The position numbers and the translations under genes are program-made. From Microbacterium luticocti DSM 19459 (GTDB taxonomy: Bacteria; Actinomycetota; Actinomycetes; Actinomycetales; Microbacteriaceae), in the NCBI RefSeq assembly GCF_000422405.1, contig NZ_AULS01000001.1:248001-312000 (forward strand): a DNA stretch of 64,000 bases, in the 5' to 3' direction. Below the pieces are notes generated by a model. The model saw only the letters and a list, made by a program, of their open reading frames with translations. It was not told the origin of the DNA and ran no database searches. Shown here one piece after another: positions 51,701 through 59,844 of this stretch; position 1 is the stretch's first letter; every line of letters starts with the position of its first letter.

Positions 51701-52576
51701 ATGGCTTTCGTCCTGAACCCGACGCGGCCGGCCGGCGCGTTCGACGACTTTTTCGTCGCCGGCGCCGCCGCCTCGGCCGCCCAGCGCCGGTGGACGTCGG
51801 CGGACGGGCCGATGCCGGCGCTGTTCCTCTCCCACGGCGCGCCGCCGGTGTTCGACGATCCGGAGTGGATCCGGATGCTCGCCGACTGGGCGCTCTCGCT
51901 GCCGAAGCCGACGGCGGTCCTCATCGTCTCCGCGCACTGGGAGGACGCGCCGCTGGCGATCTCGAGCCCGGATGCGGGCACGCCGCTGGTCTACGACTTC
52001 GGGGGCTTCCACCCCCGCTACTACGAGATGCGGTACGACACGCCGGACGCGACCGCGCTCGCGAGGGAGGTGACAGGGCTGTTCTCGGATGTCGGGGCCC
52101 ACGAGCAGCGCCGGGGCCTGGACCACGGCGCCTGGGTGCCGCTGAAGGTCATGTACCCGCTCGCCGACGTTCCCGTCCTGCAGCTCTCGATGCCCACCGA
52201 GCACCCCGACGCGCTGTTCGCGATCGGACGGCGGCTGCGCGCGCTGCGCGAGCAGGGCGTGCTCGTCATCGGTTCCGGCCACATGACGCACGGCATCCCG
52301 TTCGTCACCCGCGAGATGCTCCACGGCGACGTCGTCCCGACCTGGTCGATCGACTTCGACGCGTGGGCGACCGAGGCGCTCGACCGCGGCGCGATCGACG
52401 AGCTGCTCGACTACCGCCACCGCGCCCCCGGCATGCCCTACGCGCACCCCACCGCCGACCACTTCGTGCCGATGTTCATCACCCTCGGCGCCGGCGACCC
52501 TGAGGCGAACCGGCCGGTGACCCGCGTCGACGGCTACATGGCCGGGTTCTCCCGCCGCTCCTTCCAGCTCTCCTGA
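51701..52576 (+). CDS. LigB-type (class III extradiol) dioxygenase, DODA/YgiD group
   Basis: A 291-residue protein of the class III extradiol dioxygenases, in the 4,5-DOPA dioxygenase-like group. Candidate metal ligands: ALFLSHGAPPVFDD, IVSAHWEDAPLAI, the RGLDHGAWVPLKVMYP site, SGHMTHGI, and AHPTADHFVPMF. Such enzymes open catechol rings; the bacterial role is largely unknown. About 34 N-terminal residues precede the conserved part. With a reductase, DoxX and MarR it fits defence against catechols or quinones. Confidence 0.88.
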   Translation: MAFVLNPTRPAGAFDDFFVAGAAASAAQRRWTSADGPMPALFLSHGAPPVFDDPEWIRMLADWALSLPKPTAVLIVSAHWEDAPLAISSPDAGTPLVYDFGGFHPRYYEMRYDTPDATALAREVTGLFSDVGAHEQRRGLDHGAWVPLKVMYPLADVPVLQLSMPTEHPDALFAIGRRLRALREQGVLVIGSGHMTHGIPFVTREMLHGDVVPTWSIDFDAWATEALDRGAIDELLDYRHRAPGMPYAHPTADHFVPMFITLGAGDPEANRPVTRVDGYMAGFSRRSFQLS

Positions 52577-52620
52577 CCGAACGACCCGCACCTGCACTCA
52601 CCGAATGGATCCTTACCGTC

Positions 52621-52989
52621 ATGCTGATCGCCTACTTCGTCGTCGCCGGCCTGGCCGCCCTCGCCTTCCTCGGCGCCGGCATCATGAAGCTCGCCCGCCC
52701 CAAGGACACGCTCCAGCAGTCCGGCATGGCGTATGTGGAGGACTTCGCCGGCTGGCAGATCAAGCTCATCGGCCTCGCCGAGGTCCTCGGCGCCATCGGC
52801 CTCATCCTCCCCATGGCGCTGAGCATCGCCGTGATCCTCAGCCCGACCGCCGCGATCTGCCTCGCCGTCATCATGATCGGCGCGATCGTCGTGCACATCG
52901 GACGCAAGGAGCCGTTCATCCCGCCGCTCATCCTGCTTCTGCTTTCGGTCGCGGCCGCCGTGCTCGGCTTCCTCCTGATCGGAGCCTGA
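52621..52989 (+). CDS. DoxX family membrane protein
   Basis: A 122-residue membrane protein with four hydrophobic segments of the DoxX-like type: FVVAGLAALAFLGAGIMKLA, KLIGLAEVLGAIGLILPMAL, ILSPTAAICLAVIMIGAIVV and the C-terminal LILLLLSVAAAVLGFLLIGA. DoxX-like proteins appear in thiol and quinone redox complexes. It starts 44 bases after the dioxygenase and its stop is followed at once by the start of the broken SDR gene. Confidence 0.87.
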   Translation: MLIAYFVVAGLAALAFLGAGIMKLARPKDTLQQSGMAYVEDFAGWQIKLIGLAEVLGAIGLILPMALSIAVILSPTAAICLAVIMIGAIVVHIGRKEPFIPPLILLLLSVAAAVLGFLLIGA

Positions 52990-52990
52990 C

Positions 52991-53083
52991 ATGACGATCT
53001 ACGGCGTCACCGGCGCGACCGGCCGTTCGGCCGGATCGTCATCGACCAGCTGATCGCCCGCGGCGTTCCCGCCGGCGATACCT
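52991..53083 (+). pseudogene. NAD(P)H-binding SDR (NmrA-like) remnant
   Basis: Starts ATG with MTIYGVTGATG, the dinucleotide-binding end of an NmrA/azoreductase-like SDR. A base change in length near 53022-53026 shifts the frame: the second frame continues FGRIVIDQLIARGVPAGDT, exactly what follows in such proteins. After about 53083 homology stops and the Tad locus begins. A DoxX gene followed by such an SDR under MarR control is a common set, so this is a decayed last gene of the module. Confidence 0.7.
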
Positions 53084-53122
53084 CCTGCGACCGGCCGCGG
53101 CGGCGTCGGCGCGCGCGCTCGC

Positions 53123-53644
53123 TCAGTGCAGCGCGGTGCGGCTGGTGGCGGTAGACTGCAGGGTGAAGCCGTCGGGCACGAACAACGTGACGACCGGCGG
53201 ATGCCACTGGATCGTCACGCGCACCCGTGCCGACGTTCCGTCGGGGGTGTCGGCTTCGACGACCTGCGCGCCCTCGCCGACGTCGGCCACCAGCGCCACG
53301 GCCTGCTCGCGCACCGCGTCGTCGCTCAGCCCGGTGCTCGCGTTGTCGCCGTTCGCGTCGAGCGACCAGCCGTCCGCACCGGCGAGGGCCGCAGCATCCG
53401 CCACCGCGTCGAGCTTCTTCTGCTCGAGGTACAGCGAGGTGGCGTCAGCGCATACCAGCACCAGCACGAGCGCCAGCACCGCATAGCCGATCGTCAGCAG
53501 CAGCACGCTGCCGTCGTCGTCGGCACTCGGCTCGTCGAGACCCGGCTCGTCGACGCTCGGCTTGTCGGAGCCGGGGCCGGCGCCACCGGAGCCGGCACCA
53601 CCGAAGGCACGGCGACGGATCGCATCACGCAGGCGTCGGAGCAT
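53123..53644 (-). CDS. TadE/TadG-like pilus-assembly protein
   Basis: A 173-residue protein with a basic, Gly- and Asp-rich start (about 1-45), one membrane segment (GSVLLLTIGYAVLALVLVLV) and an external part DATSLYLEQKKLDAVADAAALAGADGW, typical of TadG/Rv3660-region minor pilus proteins (the helix following the membrane segment resembles pseudopilins). The ATG shares one base with the previous stop (TGATG at 53644-53646). Last gene of the Tad operon. Confidence 0.82.
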   Translation of the reverse strand: MLRRLRDAIRRRAFGGAGSGGAGPGSDKPSVDEPGLDEPSADDDGSVLLLTIGYAVLALVLVLVCADATSLYLEQKKLDAVADAAALAGADGWSLDANGDNASTGLSDDAVREQAVALVADVGEGAQVVEADTPDGTSARVRVTIQWHPPVVTLFVPDGFTLQSTATSRTALH

Positions 53645-54177
53645 CAGGGCGTCCCCCAGTACTGCGACACCCGCTGCGGCGCCGACGCCTCGACGGGGAT
53701 GCTCGCCATGCGGTCGAGCCCGAGCACCGGCGGCACCAGCGGCAGCGTGACACGGGTGCGGACGGTGACCACCATCGTCGCTCCCGCCCGCGGACAGTCG
53801 CCGCCGCCTCCGCACGAGATCGACAGACCCACCGTGCCCGGCGCCATGCCGTACTCGCGTGTGATCGACTGCAGCACCGCCTCGGCGCGAGCGCGTGCCG
53901 TGTCGGCGTCCGGTGCGGTCGCGACGGCGCGGGCGATGTGCCGTGCCCCGGACTCCGCGCCGAGGGACTGCTCCTGGATCATCCCGAGCGACACGATCAG
54001 GTAGACGATCGGCACGAGCAGCAGCAGGCCGACCAGGATGAACTCCAGAGCGGCCGACCCGCGCTCGGCGTCGGCTGCGGCATCCGTGGGATGCGGCACG
54101 GTGGGATGCGGCACTGTGGGATTCGGCACGGTGGGATTCGGCACGGTGCGGTCAGTCGAAGCTCTCGGCCGGGGCAT
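53644..54177 (-). CDS. TadE-like protein with a Pro-rich repeat at the N-terminus
   Basis: A 177-residue minor pilin-like protein. Residues 12-31 are four copies of VPNPT or VPHPT, from a 15-base tandem repeat. They are followed by ERGSAALEFILVGLLLLVPI, the TadE membrane segment with the acidic residue at the processing site, and an external domain with a Cys pair (SISCGGGGDCPRAG). The ATG at 54177 has GAGGTG 7 bases upstream and overlaps the upstream tadE by 26 bases. Confidence 0.85.
   Translation of the reverse strand: MPRPRASTDRTVPNPTVPNPTVPHPTVPHPTDAAADAERGSAALEFILVGLLLLVPIVYLIVSLGMIQEQSLGAESGARHIARAVATAPDADTARARAEAVLQSITREYGMAPGTVGLSISCGGGGDCPRAGATMVVTVRTRVTLPLVPPVLGLDRMASIPVEASAPQRVSQYWGTP
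54086..54145. repeat. Four tandem copies of a 15-base unit
   Basis: Consensus GTGGGATNCGGCAC plus one base, four units: two with GATGC and two with GATTC, encoding VPHPT and VPNPT in the adjacent pilus protein. In frame, so copy number could change the linker length by slippage. Confidence 0.85.
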
Positions 54178-54550
54178 CGGCGCTCACCTCCAGCGTCCGC
54201 GGGGCGCCGAGCAGCCCCACCAGCGGCAACGGCGCCTGCACCGTGATCCGCACCGCGGGCGCCCCGCCCATCACGACCTCGTCGCCGGTCACCTCGCGTG
54301 CGTAGGCGGGACCGACGGCCCGCGTGATCAGCGCTCGGGTGCGCGCGACGCCGTCGGCGACGGTCTCGTCTGCCAGCGCCGCGCGGTACGCGCCTTCGAC
54401 GGCGGCGTCGTGCACGACGTTGCGCACGTAGACGACCAGGCCGAACTGCAGCACCCCGAGGGTGAGCACGGTCAGCAGGGCACCCACGAGCACGAACTCG
54501 ACCGGACTCGAGCCCCGGTCGTCACCGGCAGACACGCCGCGACCGATCAT
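54152..54550 (-). CDS. TadE-like minor pilin
   Basis: A 132-residue protein: short polar start with DRGSSPVEFVLVGALLTVLT (TadE processing site and membrane segment), then YVRNVVHDAAVEGAYRAALA and a soluble beta-rich domain. Such proteins are minor parts of the Flp pilus. It lies one codon after the Flp-like gene and overlaps the next TadE-like gene. Confidence 0.88.
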   Translation of the reverse strand: MIGRGVSAGDDRGSSPVEFVLVGALLTVLTLGVLQFGLVVYVRNVVHDAAVEGAYRAALADETVADGVARTRALITRAVGPAYAREVTGDEVVMGGAPAVRITVQAPLPLVGLLGAPRTLEVSADAPAESFD

Positions 54551-54553
54551 GTC

Positions 54554-54775
54554 TCAGAGCCCGGAGACCTTCGCGATGGCCTGCTGGAACAGGTCGGCCA
54601 GCGCCGGCCCGGCGAGGGCCCAGATCACCACGACCAAGCCGGCTGTCATCAACGTGATGAGCACCCACCCGGGCACGTCGCCGCGATCGTCGGCGACGTC
54701 GCTGAGCAGTCGGTGCCGCACACTCCCCCACGCCGTGCGCAACCGTCGGACGGTGTGCCGTGTCATCTCTCGCAT
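54554..54775 (-). CDS. Flp-like small pilin candidate
   Basis: A 73-residue protein: basic N-terminus, DDRGDVPGWVLITLMTAGLV membrane segment, then VVIWALAGPALADLFQQAI. Size, position between tadC and tadE, and a polar segment before a hydrophobic helix suggest the structural pilin. The usual Flp processing motif (G followed by E five residues on) is not seen; D and P replace it, so the assignment is tentative. GAGGAG lies 7 bases before the ATG. Confidence 0.72.
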   Translation of the reverse strand: MREMTRHTVRRLRTAWGSVRHRLLSDVADDRGDVPGWVLITLMTAGLVVVIWALAGPALADLFQQAIAKVSGL

Positions 54776-54864
54776 GGTGTTCTCCTCACTTTCACATCTC
54801 GTGCCACCGGCGGCTGTGGCCGCCGCCGGTCGTCGCCGTGCCGCGCCGTGCTCGCACCGCTCGG

Positions 54865-55791
54865 TCATCCGATCCCCAGTCGCAGCATGAACACACCGGG
54901 GAACACCGCGAACAGCACCGACAGCGGCAGGATCAAGAAGACCAAAGGCAGCAGCATCAGGATCTCTTTGCGCCCGGCCCGTTCGATCAGGCTCCGTTTC
55001 GCGTCTTCCCGGGCATCCTGCGCCTGTGCTTGCAGCACCTGTGCCAGCGGCGCGCCCCGATCGAGTGCGGCCGCGATGTGGTCGATCGCGCGCGTCAACG
55101 GCGGCAGCTGCAACTGATGGCCGAGGTCGGTGAGCGCTTCGGACAGTGGCGACCCGGTGCCCACCGCCAGCACCAGCACCCGCAGTTCCGCGGTCAATTC
55201 GCCTGCGCCCACCTGGCCCACCCGTCGCAGCGAGTCGAGGATCCCTTCACCGGCCGACAGGCACAGCGCGAGGAACTCGAGCACGGTGGGCAGTTCCTCC
55301 TCGACCCGCGCCATGCGTGTGCGCGCTGCGTGGCCGAGCAGCAGGTCGCACGCCGCCGCCCCGGCTGCAGCGGCCACCGGCGGCACCAGCACGGCGACCG
55401 GGGTGAACCGTCCGGTGAGCACGATCGTCACCAGCAGCAGTCCGCCGGCCGCAAGCCCTGCGAGCAGGAATCCGAGCTGCCGGGCACGGAACGCCGACAC
55501 CCCCGCCCGATCTGCGCGGCGGCCCGCCTGCCGCAGACGCCGGGCGACGGCGTCCGATCCGCCCAGCATCCGGCCGAGCCGCTCCCCCAGCCCCGCCCAC
55601 GGTGCGCCGACCGCGACCGGTGTCAGCGGGGTCAGCCCCTGCGGATCGGCGATGTCGCGGATGTACGGGCCGATGCGTCGTTCCAGGCTGGGCGCGCCCC
55701 AGCGCGGCAACAGCACCAGCAGCAGACACATGCCACCGCCCAGCGCCCCGCCGAGCACGACCGCCAACGCGGCATCCGTCGCCCAGGTCAT
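54865..55791 (-). CDS. Type II/Tad secretion F-family membrane protein (TadC-like)
   Basis: A 308-residue inner-membrane platform protein with hydrophobic segments near residues 8-28, two in the middle (FLLAGLAAGGLLLVTIVLTG; AVLVPPVAAAAGAAACDLLL) and at the C-terminus. The T2SSF domain is visible in ELPTVLEFLALCLSAGEGIL and GAPLAQVLQAQAQDAREDAK, then EILMLLPLVFLILPLSVLFA. ATGA overlap with tadB. Confidence 0.9.
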   Translation of the reverse strand: MTWATDAALAVVLGGALGGGMCLLLVLLPRWGAPSLERRIGPYIRDIADPQGLTPLTPVAVGAPWAGLGERLGRMLGGSDAVARRLRQAGRRADRAGVSAFRARQLGFLLAGLAAGGLLLVTIVLTGRFTPVAVLVPPVAAAAGAAACDLLLGHAARTRMARVEEELPTVLEFLALCLSAGEGILDSLRRVGQVGAGELTAELRVLVLAVGTGSPLSEALTDLGHQLQLPPLTRAIDHIAAALDRGAPLAQVLQAQAQDAREDAKRSLIERAGRKEILMLLPLVFLILPLSVLFAVFPGVFMLRLGIG

Positions 55792-56642
55792 CCGAACCAC
55801 CTCCGCGGCTCGGGCAGGCGACCGAGCCGGATCATGATCCGGTACGCGACGAACGACACCGCCGCGCCGGCGATGATCAGGGCGATGCCCTCGGGGCTGC
55901 TGTAGGCCCGCGCGCCCTCGGGACGCATCGCCAGCAGCGCGAGGATCACCCACGGTGCGACCACCCCGAGCACGGCGGCACCGCGGATCCACGATTGACG
56001 TGCCTCGACCTCGGACCGAAGTGCGGCGTCGGCCCGCACCGACGCAGCCAGCGCACGCAGCACGGGCACCAGCTCGGTGCCGCCGACCTGACGTGCCATC
56101 CGCAGTGTTTCGATGATGCGGTCGGCGATCGGATCGCTCAGCGCGGTCTTCAGCCTCACCGCGCTGGAGTCGAAGTGACCGGATGCCGCGACGTCCCGCG
56201 CGAACGCGGCGAACGCCGGCCGCAGCGCCGGCGGCCCCGACGTCTGCAGCGACGCGACGGCGTCCGGCAGGCTCATTCCCGCGCGCACCGAGGCGATGAG
56301 CAGGTCGCACACGTCCGGCCAGAGCGCGCGCCGCTGCCGGCGCAGCCGCAGTCGGCGACCACGCAGCCAGAGGAACGGCGCCGCACCGCCCGCCGTCGCC
56401 GCCAGCACGGCGATGATCGGCACCGGGATCACCAGCCACGCCACCGCTCCGGCGACCACGGCTGCCAGCGCGGCGGCCGTCACCGGCACCTTGACGGGCA
56501 CGTGCGCGAAGCCGGCGTCATCCATCAGCCGGTCGAGGGCGCCCGGTTCGCGCGCCGCCCGCGCGGTGCGACGCGGCCACAACCACGGCGACAGGGTGAG
56601 CAGGATGCCGGCGGCCAGAAGGGCGCCCCAGAACACGGTCAC
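55788..56642 (-). CDS. Type II/Tad secretion F-family membrane protein (TadB-like)
   Basis: A 284-residue platform protein: membrane segments near the N-terminus, residues 55-90 and two at the C-terminus; the T2SSF domain includes WPDVCDLLIASVRAGMSLPD and VRLKTALSDPIADRIIETLR with GGTELVPVLRALAASVRADA. Overlaps tadA and tadC by ATGA. Together with TadC it anchors the ATPase. Confidence 0.9.
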   Translation of the reverse strand: MTVFWGALLAAGILLTLSPWLWPRRTARAAREPGALDRLMDDAGFAHVPVKVPVTAAALAAVVAGAVAWLVIPVPIIAVLAATAGGAAPFLWLRGRRLRLRRQRRALWPDVCDLLIASVRAGMSLPDAVASLQTSGPPALRPAFAAFARDVAASGHFDSSAVRLKTALSDPIADRIIETLRMARQVGGTELVPVLRALAASVRADAALRSEVEARQSWIRGAAVLGVVAPWVILALLAMRPEGARAYSSPEGIALIIAGAAVSFVAYRIMIRLGRLPEPRRWFG

Positions 56643-57823
56643 GCCGGCACCTCCGTCCGCGCCCCGTCCGCCCGGTACACGGTGCGGGTGTCGATGCCGC
56701 CGTCGGTGACCCGGCCGGTCGGTGCGACGATCTCGGCCACGTAGCGGCGGCCGGATTCGCCCCGCACGCAGTGCGCCACCAGGTGCACGGAACCGGCGAT
56801 GGCGGGGAGGATGAACGCGGAGTCGATGTTGCGCCCGGCCAGCAGCGGCAGCGCCGCGAGCTTGGCCAGTGCCTCACGGGCCGAGTTCGCGTGGACGGTG
56901 GCCGCGCCCGGCACCCCGGTGTTGAGCGCGAGGACGAGGTCGAGTGCCTCGGCGTCGCGCACCTCACCGACCACCAGCCGGTCCGGGCGCATCCGCAACG
57001 CCTCTTTGACCAGGCGTCTGAGCGTGACCTCGCCGGTGCCTTCGAGACTCGGCTGCCGCCCCTGCAGCGCGACCAGGTCGGGCGCGTCGACGGCGAGCTC
57101 GAACGTCTCCTCCACGGTGACGATCCGCTGTCGGCGCGCGGCCGCGGCCACCAGCGCACCCAGCAGCGTGGTCTTGCCGGCGTGGGTGGCGCCGGAGATC
57201 AGGATGCTGCGGCCGGCGAGCATCGCATCGCGCAGCGTGCGCGCGGCCTCGGGCGCGAGCGAACCGCTCTCGACCAGCCGGTCGAGGTCGCGGTAGGCGG
57301 GCAGGAACTTGCGGATGTTGACCGCCCAGTGCCGCCGCGTGATGTCGGGGATGACCACGTGCAGCCGCGACCCGTCCGGCAACGACGCGTCGACGAACGG
57401 CTGGCTCAGATCGACGCGGCGTCCGGTGGACTGCAGCATCCGCTCGACCAGGTCGCGGACGGCGGCGTCGGTGAGCGCCAACGGCACCCGCTGGGCGACG
57501 CCGTCGCGTGCGATGAAGATCCGGTCCGGCGCGTTCAGCCAGATCTCCTCGATGGTCGGGTCGTCCAGATACGCCTGCAGCGGCCCGAACCCGGCGACCC
57601 GGGCCAGCACCTCACGCACACAGCCGGCCTCGTCGTCGATGAGCTGCCAGCCCCGCGCCAGTGCGACGTCATTGTGGCGGCGCACCTCGGCCCAGGCGAT
57701 GCGGGCGGCCCGTTCCGGGTCGCGGGTGGGGTCAGCCTGCTCTTCACGCAGGCGATCCCGTACCCGCTGGGCGACACGATGCGCCAGCGGTGCGATGCCG
57801 TCCGGGGCTGTGGCCAGGCTCAT
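56639..57823 (-). CDS. tadA: Tad pilus assembly ATPase (CpaF/TadA)
   Basis: A 394-residue secretion ATPase. Visible: DPTIEEIWLNAPDRIFIAR, the Walker A ISGATHAGKTTLL (211-218; most members have GGTGTGKT, so the TH is a departure), Asp box TVEETFEL (236-243), Walker B LRMRPDRLVVGEVRDAEA (276-293) and His box TVHANS (309-314). The catalytic set is complete. It is the first gene of the operon; no tadZ or prepilin peptidase gene lies within the window. The upstream gap 57824-58006 shows no gene. Confidence 0.92.
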   Translation of the reverse strand: MSLATAPDGIAPLAHRVAQRVRDRLREEQADPTRDPERAARIAWAEVRRHNDVALARGWQLIDDEAGCVREVLARVAGFGPLQAYLDDPTIEEIWLNAPDRIFIARDGVAQRVPLALTDAAVRDLVERMLQSTGRRVDLSQPFVDASLPDGSRLHVVIPDITRRHWAVNIRKFLPAYRDLDRLVESGSLAPEAARTLRDAMLAGRSILISGATHAGKTTLLGALVAAAARRQRIVTVEETFELAVDAPDLVALQGRQPSLEGTGEVTLRRLVKEALRMRPDRLVVGEVRDAEALDLVLALNTGVPGAATVHANSAREALAKLAALPLLAGRNIDSAFILPAIAGSVHLVAHCVRGESGRRYVAEIVAPTGRVTDGGIDTRTVYRADGARTEVPA

Positions 57824-58006
57824 TCCGCCATCCTTGCAAGATTCGCGTCGACGCCGCAGAAGTTATCCACAGGCATGGTCCGGCAGGTCTTGCGAGGCGC
57901 GCCTTCCGAACTGGGAATCGCGTCCGCCGGCGCGGGTTTTCCGGCGTCGACGACGGGGGCTTTCCCCACAGCATCCGCACAGCCGGCTCAGTAGACTGAG
58001 AGGCCC

Positions 58007-58088
58007 GCGGGAGTGGTGAAATCGGCAGACACGCAGGATTTAGGTTCCTGTGCCTTCGGGCGTGGGGGTTCGACTCCCCCCTTCCGCA
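58007..58088 (+). tRNA. tRNA-Leu (anticodon TAG)
   Basis: Acceptor GCGGGAG pairs with CTTCCGC (58081-58087), discriminator A at 58088. Anticodon arm CAGGATTTAGGTTCCTG with TAG in the loop; the long variable arm TGCCTTCGGGCG marks a class II tRNA; T-arm GGGGGTTCGACTCCCCC. CCA is not encoded. Reads CUA and related leucine codons. Confidence 0.96.
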
Positions 58089-58150
58089 CGGGTCGCCGCC
58101 TCGCGCGGCCGCGACATCCACCCGCTTTCCACCGACCTGACGGGATCCAC

Positions 58151-58840
58151 GTGCACGCTGCCGGACTCATCCCCTGGCTCAGCCCCGAGAACATCATCGC
58201 CGCAGCCGGGCCGTGGGCACTGCTGGTGGTCTGCCTGGTCATCTTCGCCGAGACCGGGTTGCTCATCGGGTTCCTGTTCCCCGGCGACACGCTGCTGGTG
58301 ATCTCGGGCCTGCTCACCAAGACCACCGACATCTTCGGCCTCAACATCTGGATCGTCGCACTGCTGATCGCCCTGGCCGCGTTCGTGGGCGGCGAGGTCG
58401 GTTACTACATCGGGCACAAGGGCGGGCCGCGCGTGTTCGAGCGCAGGGAATCGGGCCTGTTCAGCCGTCACAACGTGGAACGCACCAACGCGTTCTTCGA
58501 ACGATACGGCGGGATGACGGTGGTGCTGGCCCGGTTCGTGCCGGTGGTGCGCACCTTCGCCCCGGTCGCGGCCGGCGTGGGGCACATGCCGTGGCGCCGC
58601 TATTCGCTGTACAACCTGATCGGGGCCCTGCTGTGGGGCTTCGGATTGACCATGCTCGGCTACGGCATCGGCTTCATCCCTGTGATCAGAGACCTGGTGA
58701 CCAAGTACATCGAGCTGATCCTCATCGGGGTCGTCGTGCTGACCATCGCGGTCACCGCCTGGCATTACGTCCGCGAGCGCGCCAAGGCGCGCCGCGAGGC
58801 CGCCGATCCGACGCCGGGCGAGACGACGCCGCGCGACTGA
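58151..58840 (+). CDS. DedA family membrane protein
   Basis: A 229-residue protein of the DedA/SNARE-associated family, thought to move undecaprenyl phosphate or other lipids. Visible: FAETGLLIGFLFPGDTLLVI, GYYIGHKGGPRVFER, and RFVPVVRTFAPVAAGVGHMP with the conserved Arg and Gly residues, then membrane segments toward the C-terminus. The GTG at 58151 is the only start placed to give the normal N-terminus (HAAGLIPWLSPENIIAAAG); a longer frame would run through tRNA-Leu. It may be transcribed with the tRNA. Confidence 0.92.
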   Translation: MHAAGLIPWLSPENIIAAAGPWALLVVCLVIFAETGLLIGFLFPGDTLLVISGLLTKTTDIFGLNIWIVALLIALAAFVGGEVGYYIGHKGGPRVFERRESGLFSRHNVERTNAFFERYGGMTVVLARFVPVVRTFAPVAAGVGHMPWRRYSLYNLIGALLWGFGLTMLGYGIGFIPVIRDLVTKYIELILIGVVVLTIAVTAWHYVRERAKARREAADPTPGETTPRD

Positions 58841-58891
58841 GGCATGCCGCCCCCGACGACGCGCTCACGCACGCGGGCCGCCCCGCCCGGT

Positions 58892-59731
58892 TCAGGCGCG
58901 CTTCTTCTTCTTCGGCCTGCCCTCGCCGCCGTCGCCGGCACCGCGCTGTGTGCGGGTGCGCTCCACGCTGGCCCGCAGCGCTTCCATCAGGTCGATCACC
59001 TCGCCGCCGGACTGTTCCTCGGCCTCGCCGAACGTCTCGGCGGTGTCGATGGCCTCGCCCTTGCGCAGCTTGGCGTCGATGAGCGTGCGCAACTCCTCCT
59101 GGTACTCGTCGGTGAACGCGTCGGGGTCGAAGTCGGCGGCGAACCCGTCGACCAGCGCCGCCGACAGCTCCAGTTCCTTGTCCGAGATCTTCACCGGCTC
59201 GTCGAGCGCCGGGAACGCCGCCTCGCGGATCTCGTCCGCCCAGCGCAGTGTCTGCAGCGTGAGCACATCGCCGCGCACCCGCAACGCGGCCAGCCGCGTC
59301 TTCTGCCGCAGCGAGAAGCGCACGATCGCGGTGCGGTCGGTGCGCTGCAGCGTCTCGCGCAGCAGCGCGTACGCCTTCGGCGACGTCGAGTCGGGCTCGA
59401 GGAAATACGGGCTCTCCAGCAGCAGCGGGTCGAGCTGGTCGCTCGGCACGAACTCCACCACCTCGATCTCGCGGCTGCGCTCGGCGGGCAACGACGCCAG
59501 GTCCTCCTTGGTCAGCACCACGGTGTGCTCGCCGTCGTCGTAGGCGCGGGCGATGTCGGCGTACGGCACGACCTCGCCGTCCAGCTCGCACACCCGCTGG
59601 TAACGGATGCGGCCGCCGTCGCTCTCGTGCACCTGATGCAGGGGCACGTCGTGGTCCTCGGTGGCCGCATACACCTTGACCGGCACGTTCACCAGGCCGA
59701 AGGTGAGCGCACCCTTCCAGATCGCCCTCAT
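58892..59731 (-). CDS. ku: Non-homologous end joining protein Ku
   Basis: A 279-residue bacterial Ku that binds DNA double-strand ends and recruits LigD. Visible: MRAIWKGALTFGLVNVPVKV at the N-terminus, HQVHESDGGRIRYQRVCELD, LLESPYFLEPD, and KISDKELELSAALVDGFAAD. The C-terminal tail is basic (GRPKKKKRA). The ATG at 59731 is standard; five codons upstream (to 59746) lack support. Divergent from ligD over 113 bases, so both genes are probably co-regulated. Confidence 0.95.
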   Translation of the reverse strand: MRAIWKGALTFGLVNVPVKVYAATEDHDVPLHQVHESDGGRIRYQRVCELDGEVVPYADIARAYDDGEHTVVLTKEDLASLPAERSREIEVVEFVPSDQLDPLLLESPYFLEPDSTSPKAYALLRETLQRTDRTAIVRFSLRQKTRLAALRVRGDVLTLQTLRWADEIREAAFPALDEPVKISDKELELSAALVDGFAADFDPDAFTDEYQEELRTLIDAKLRKGEAIDTAETFGEAEEQSGGEVIDLMEALRASVERTRTQRGAGDGGEGRPKKKKRA

Positions 59732-59844
59732 CACCCCAGTACACACCGACCCGACGCGCAGGGCAACGGCATCCCGCCCGCTCCCCGTCGCCCCCGCACA
59801 GCGCGCTCACTGCGCCTGGGCGCGGTTCGCGGCAGGATGGTGCC

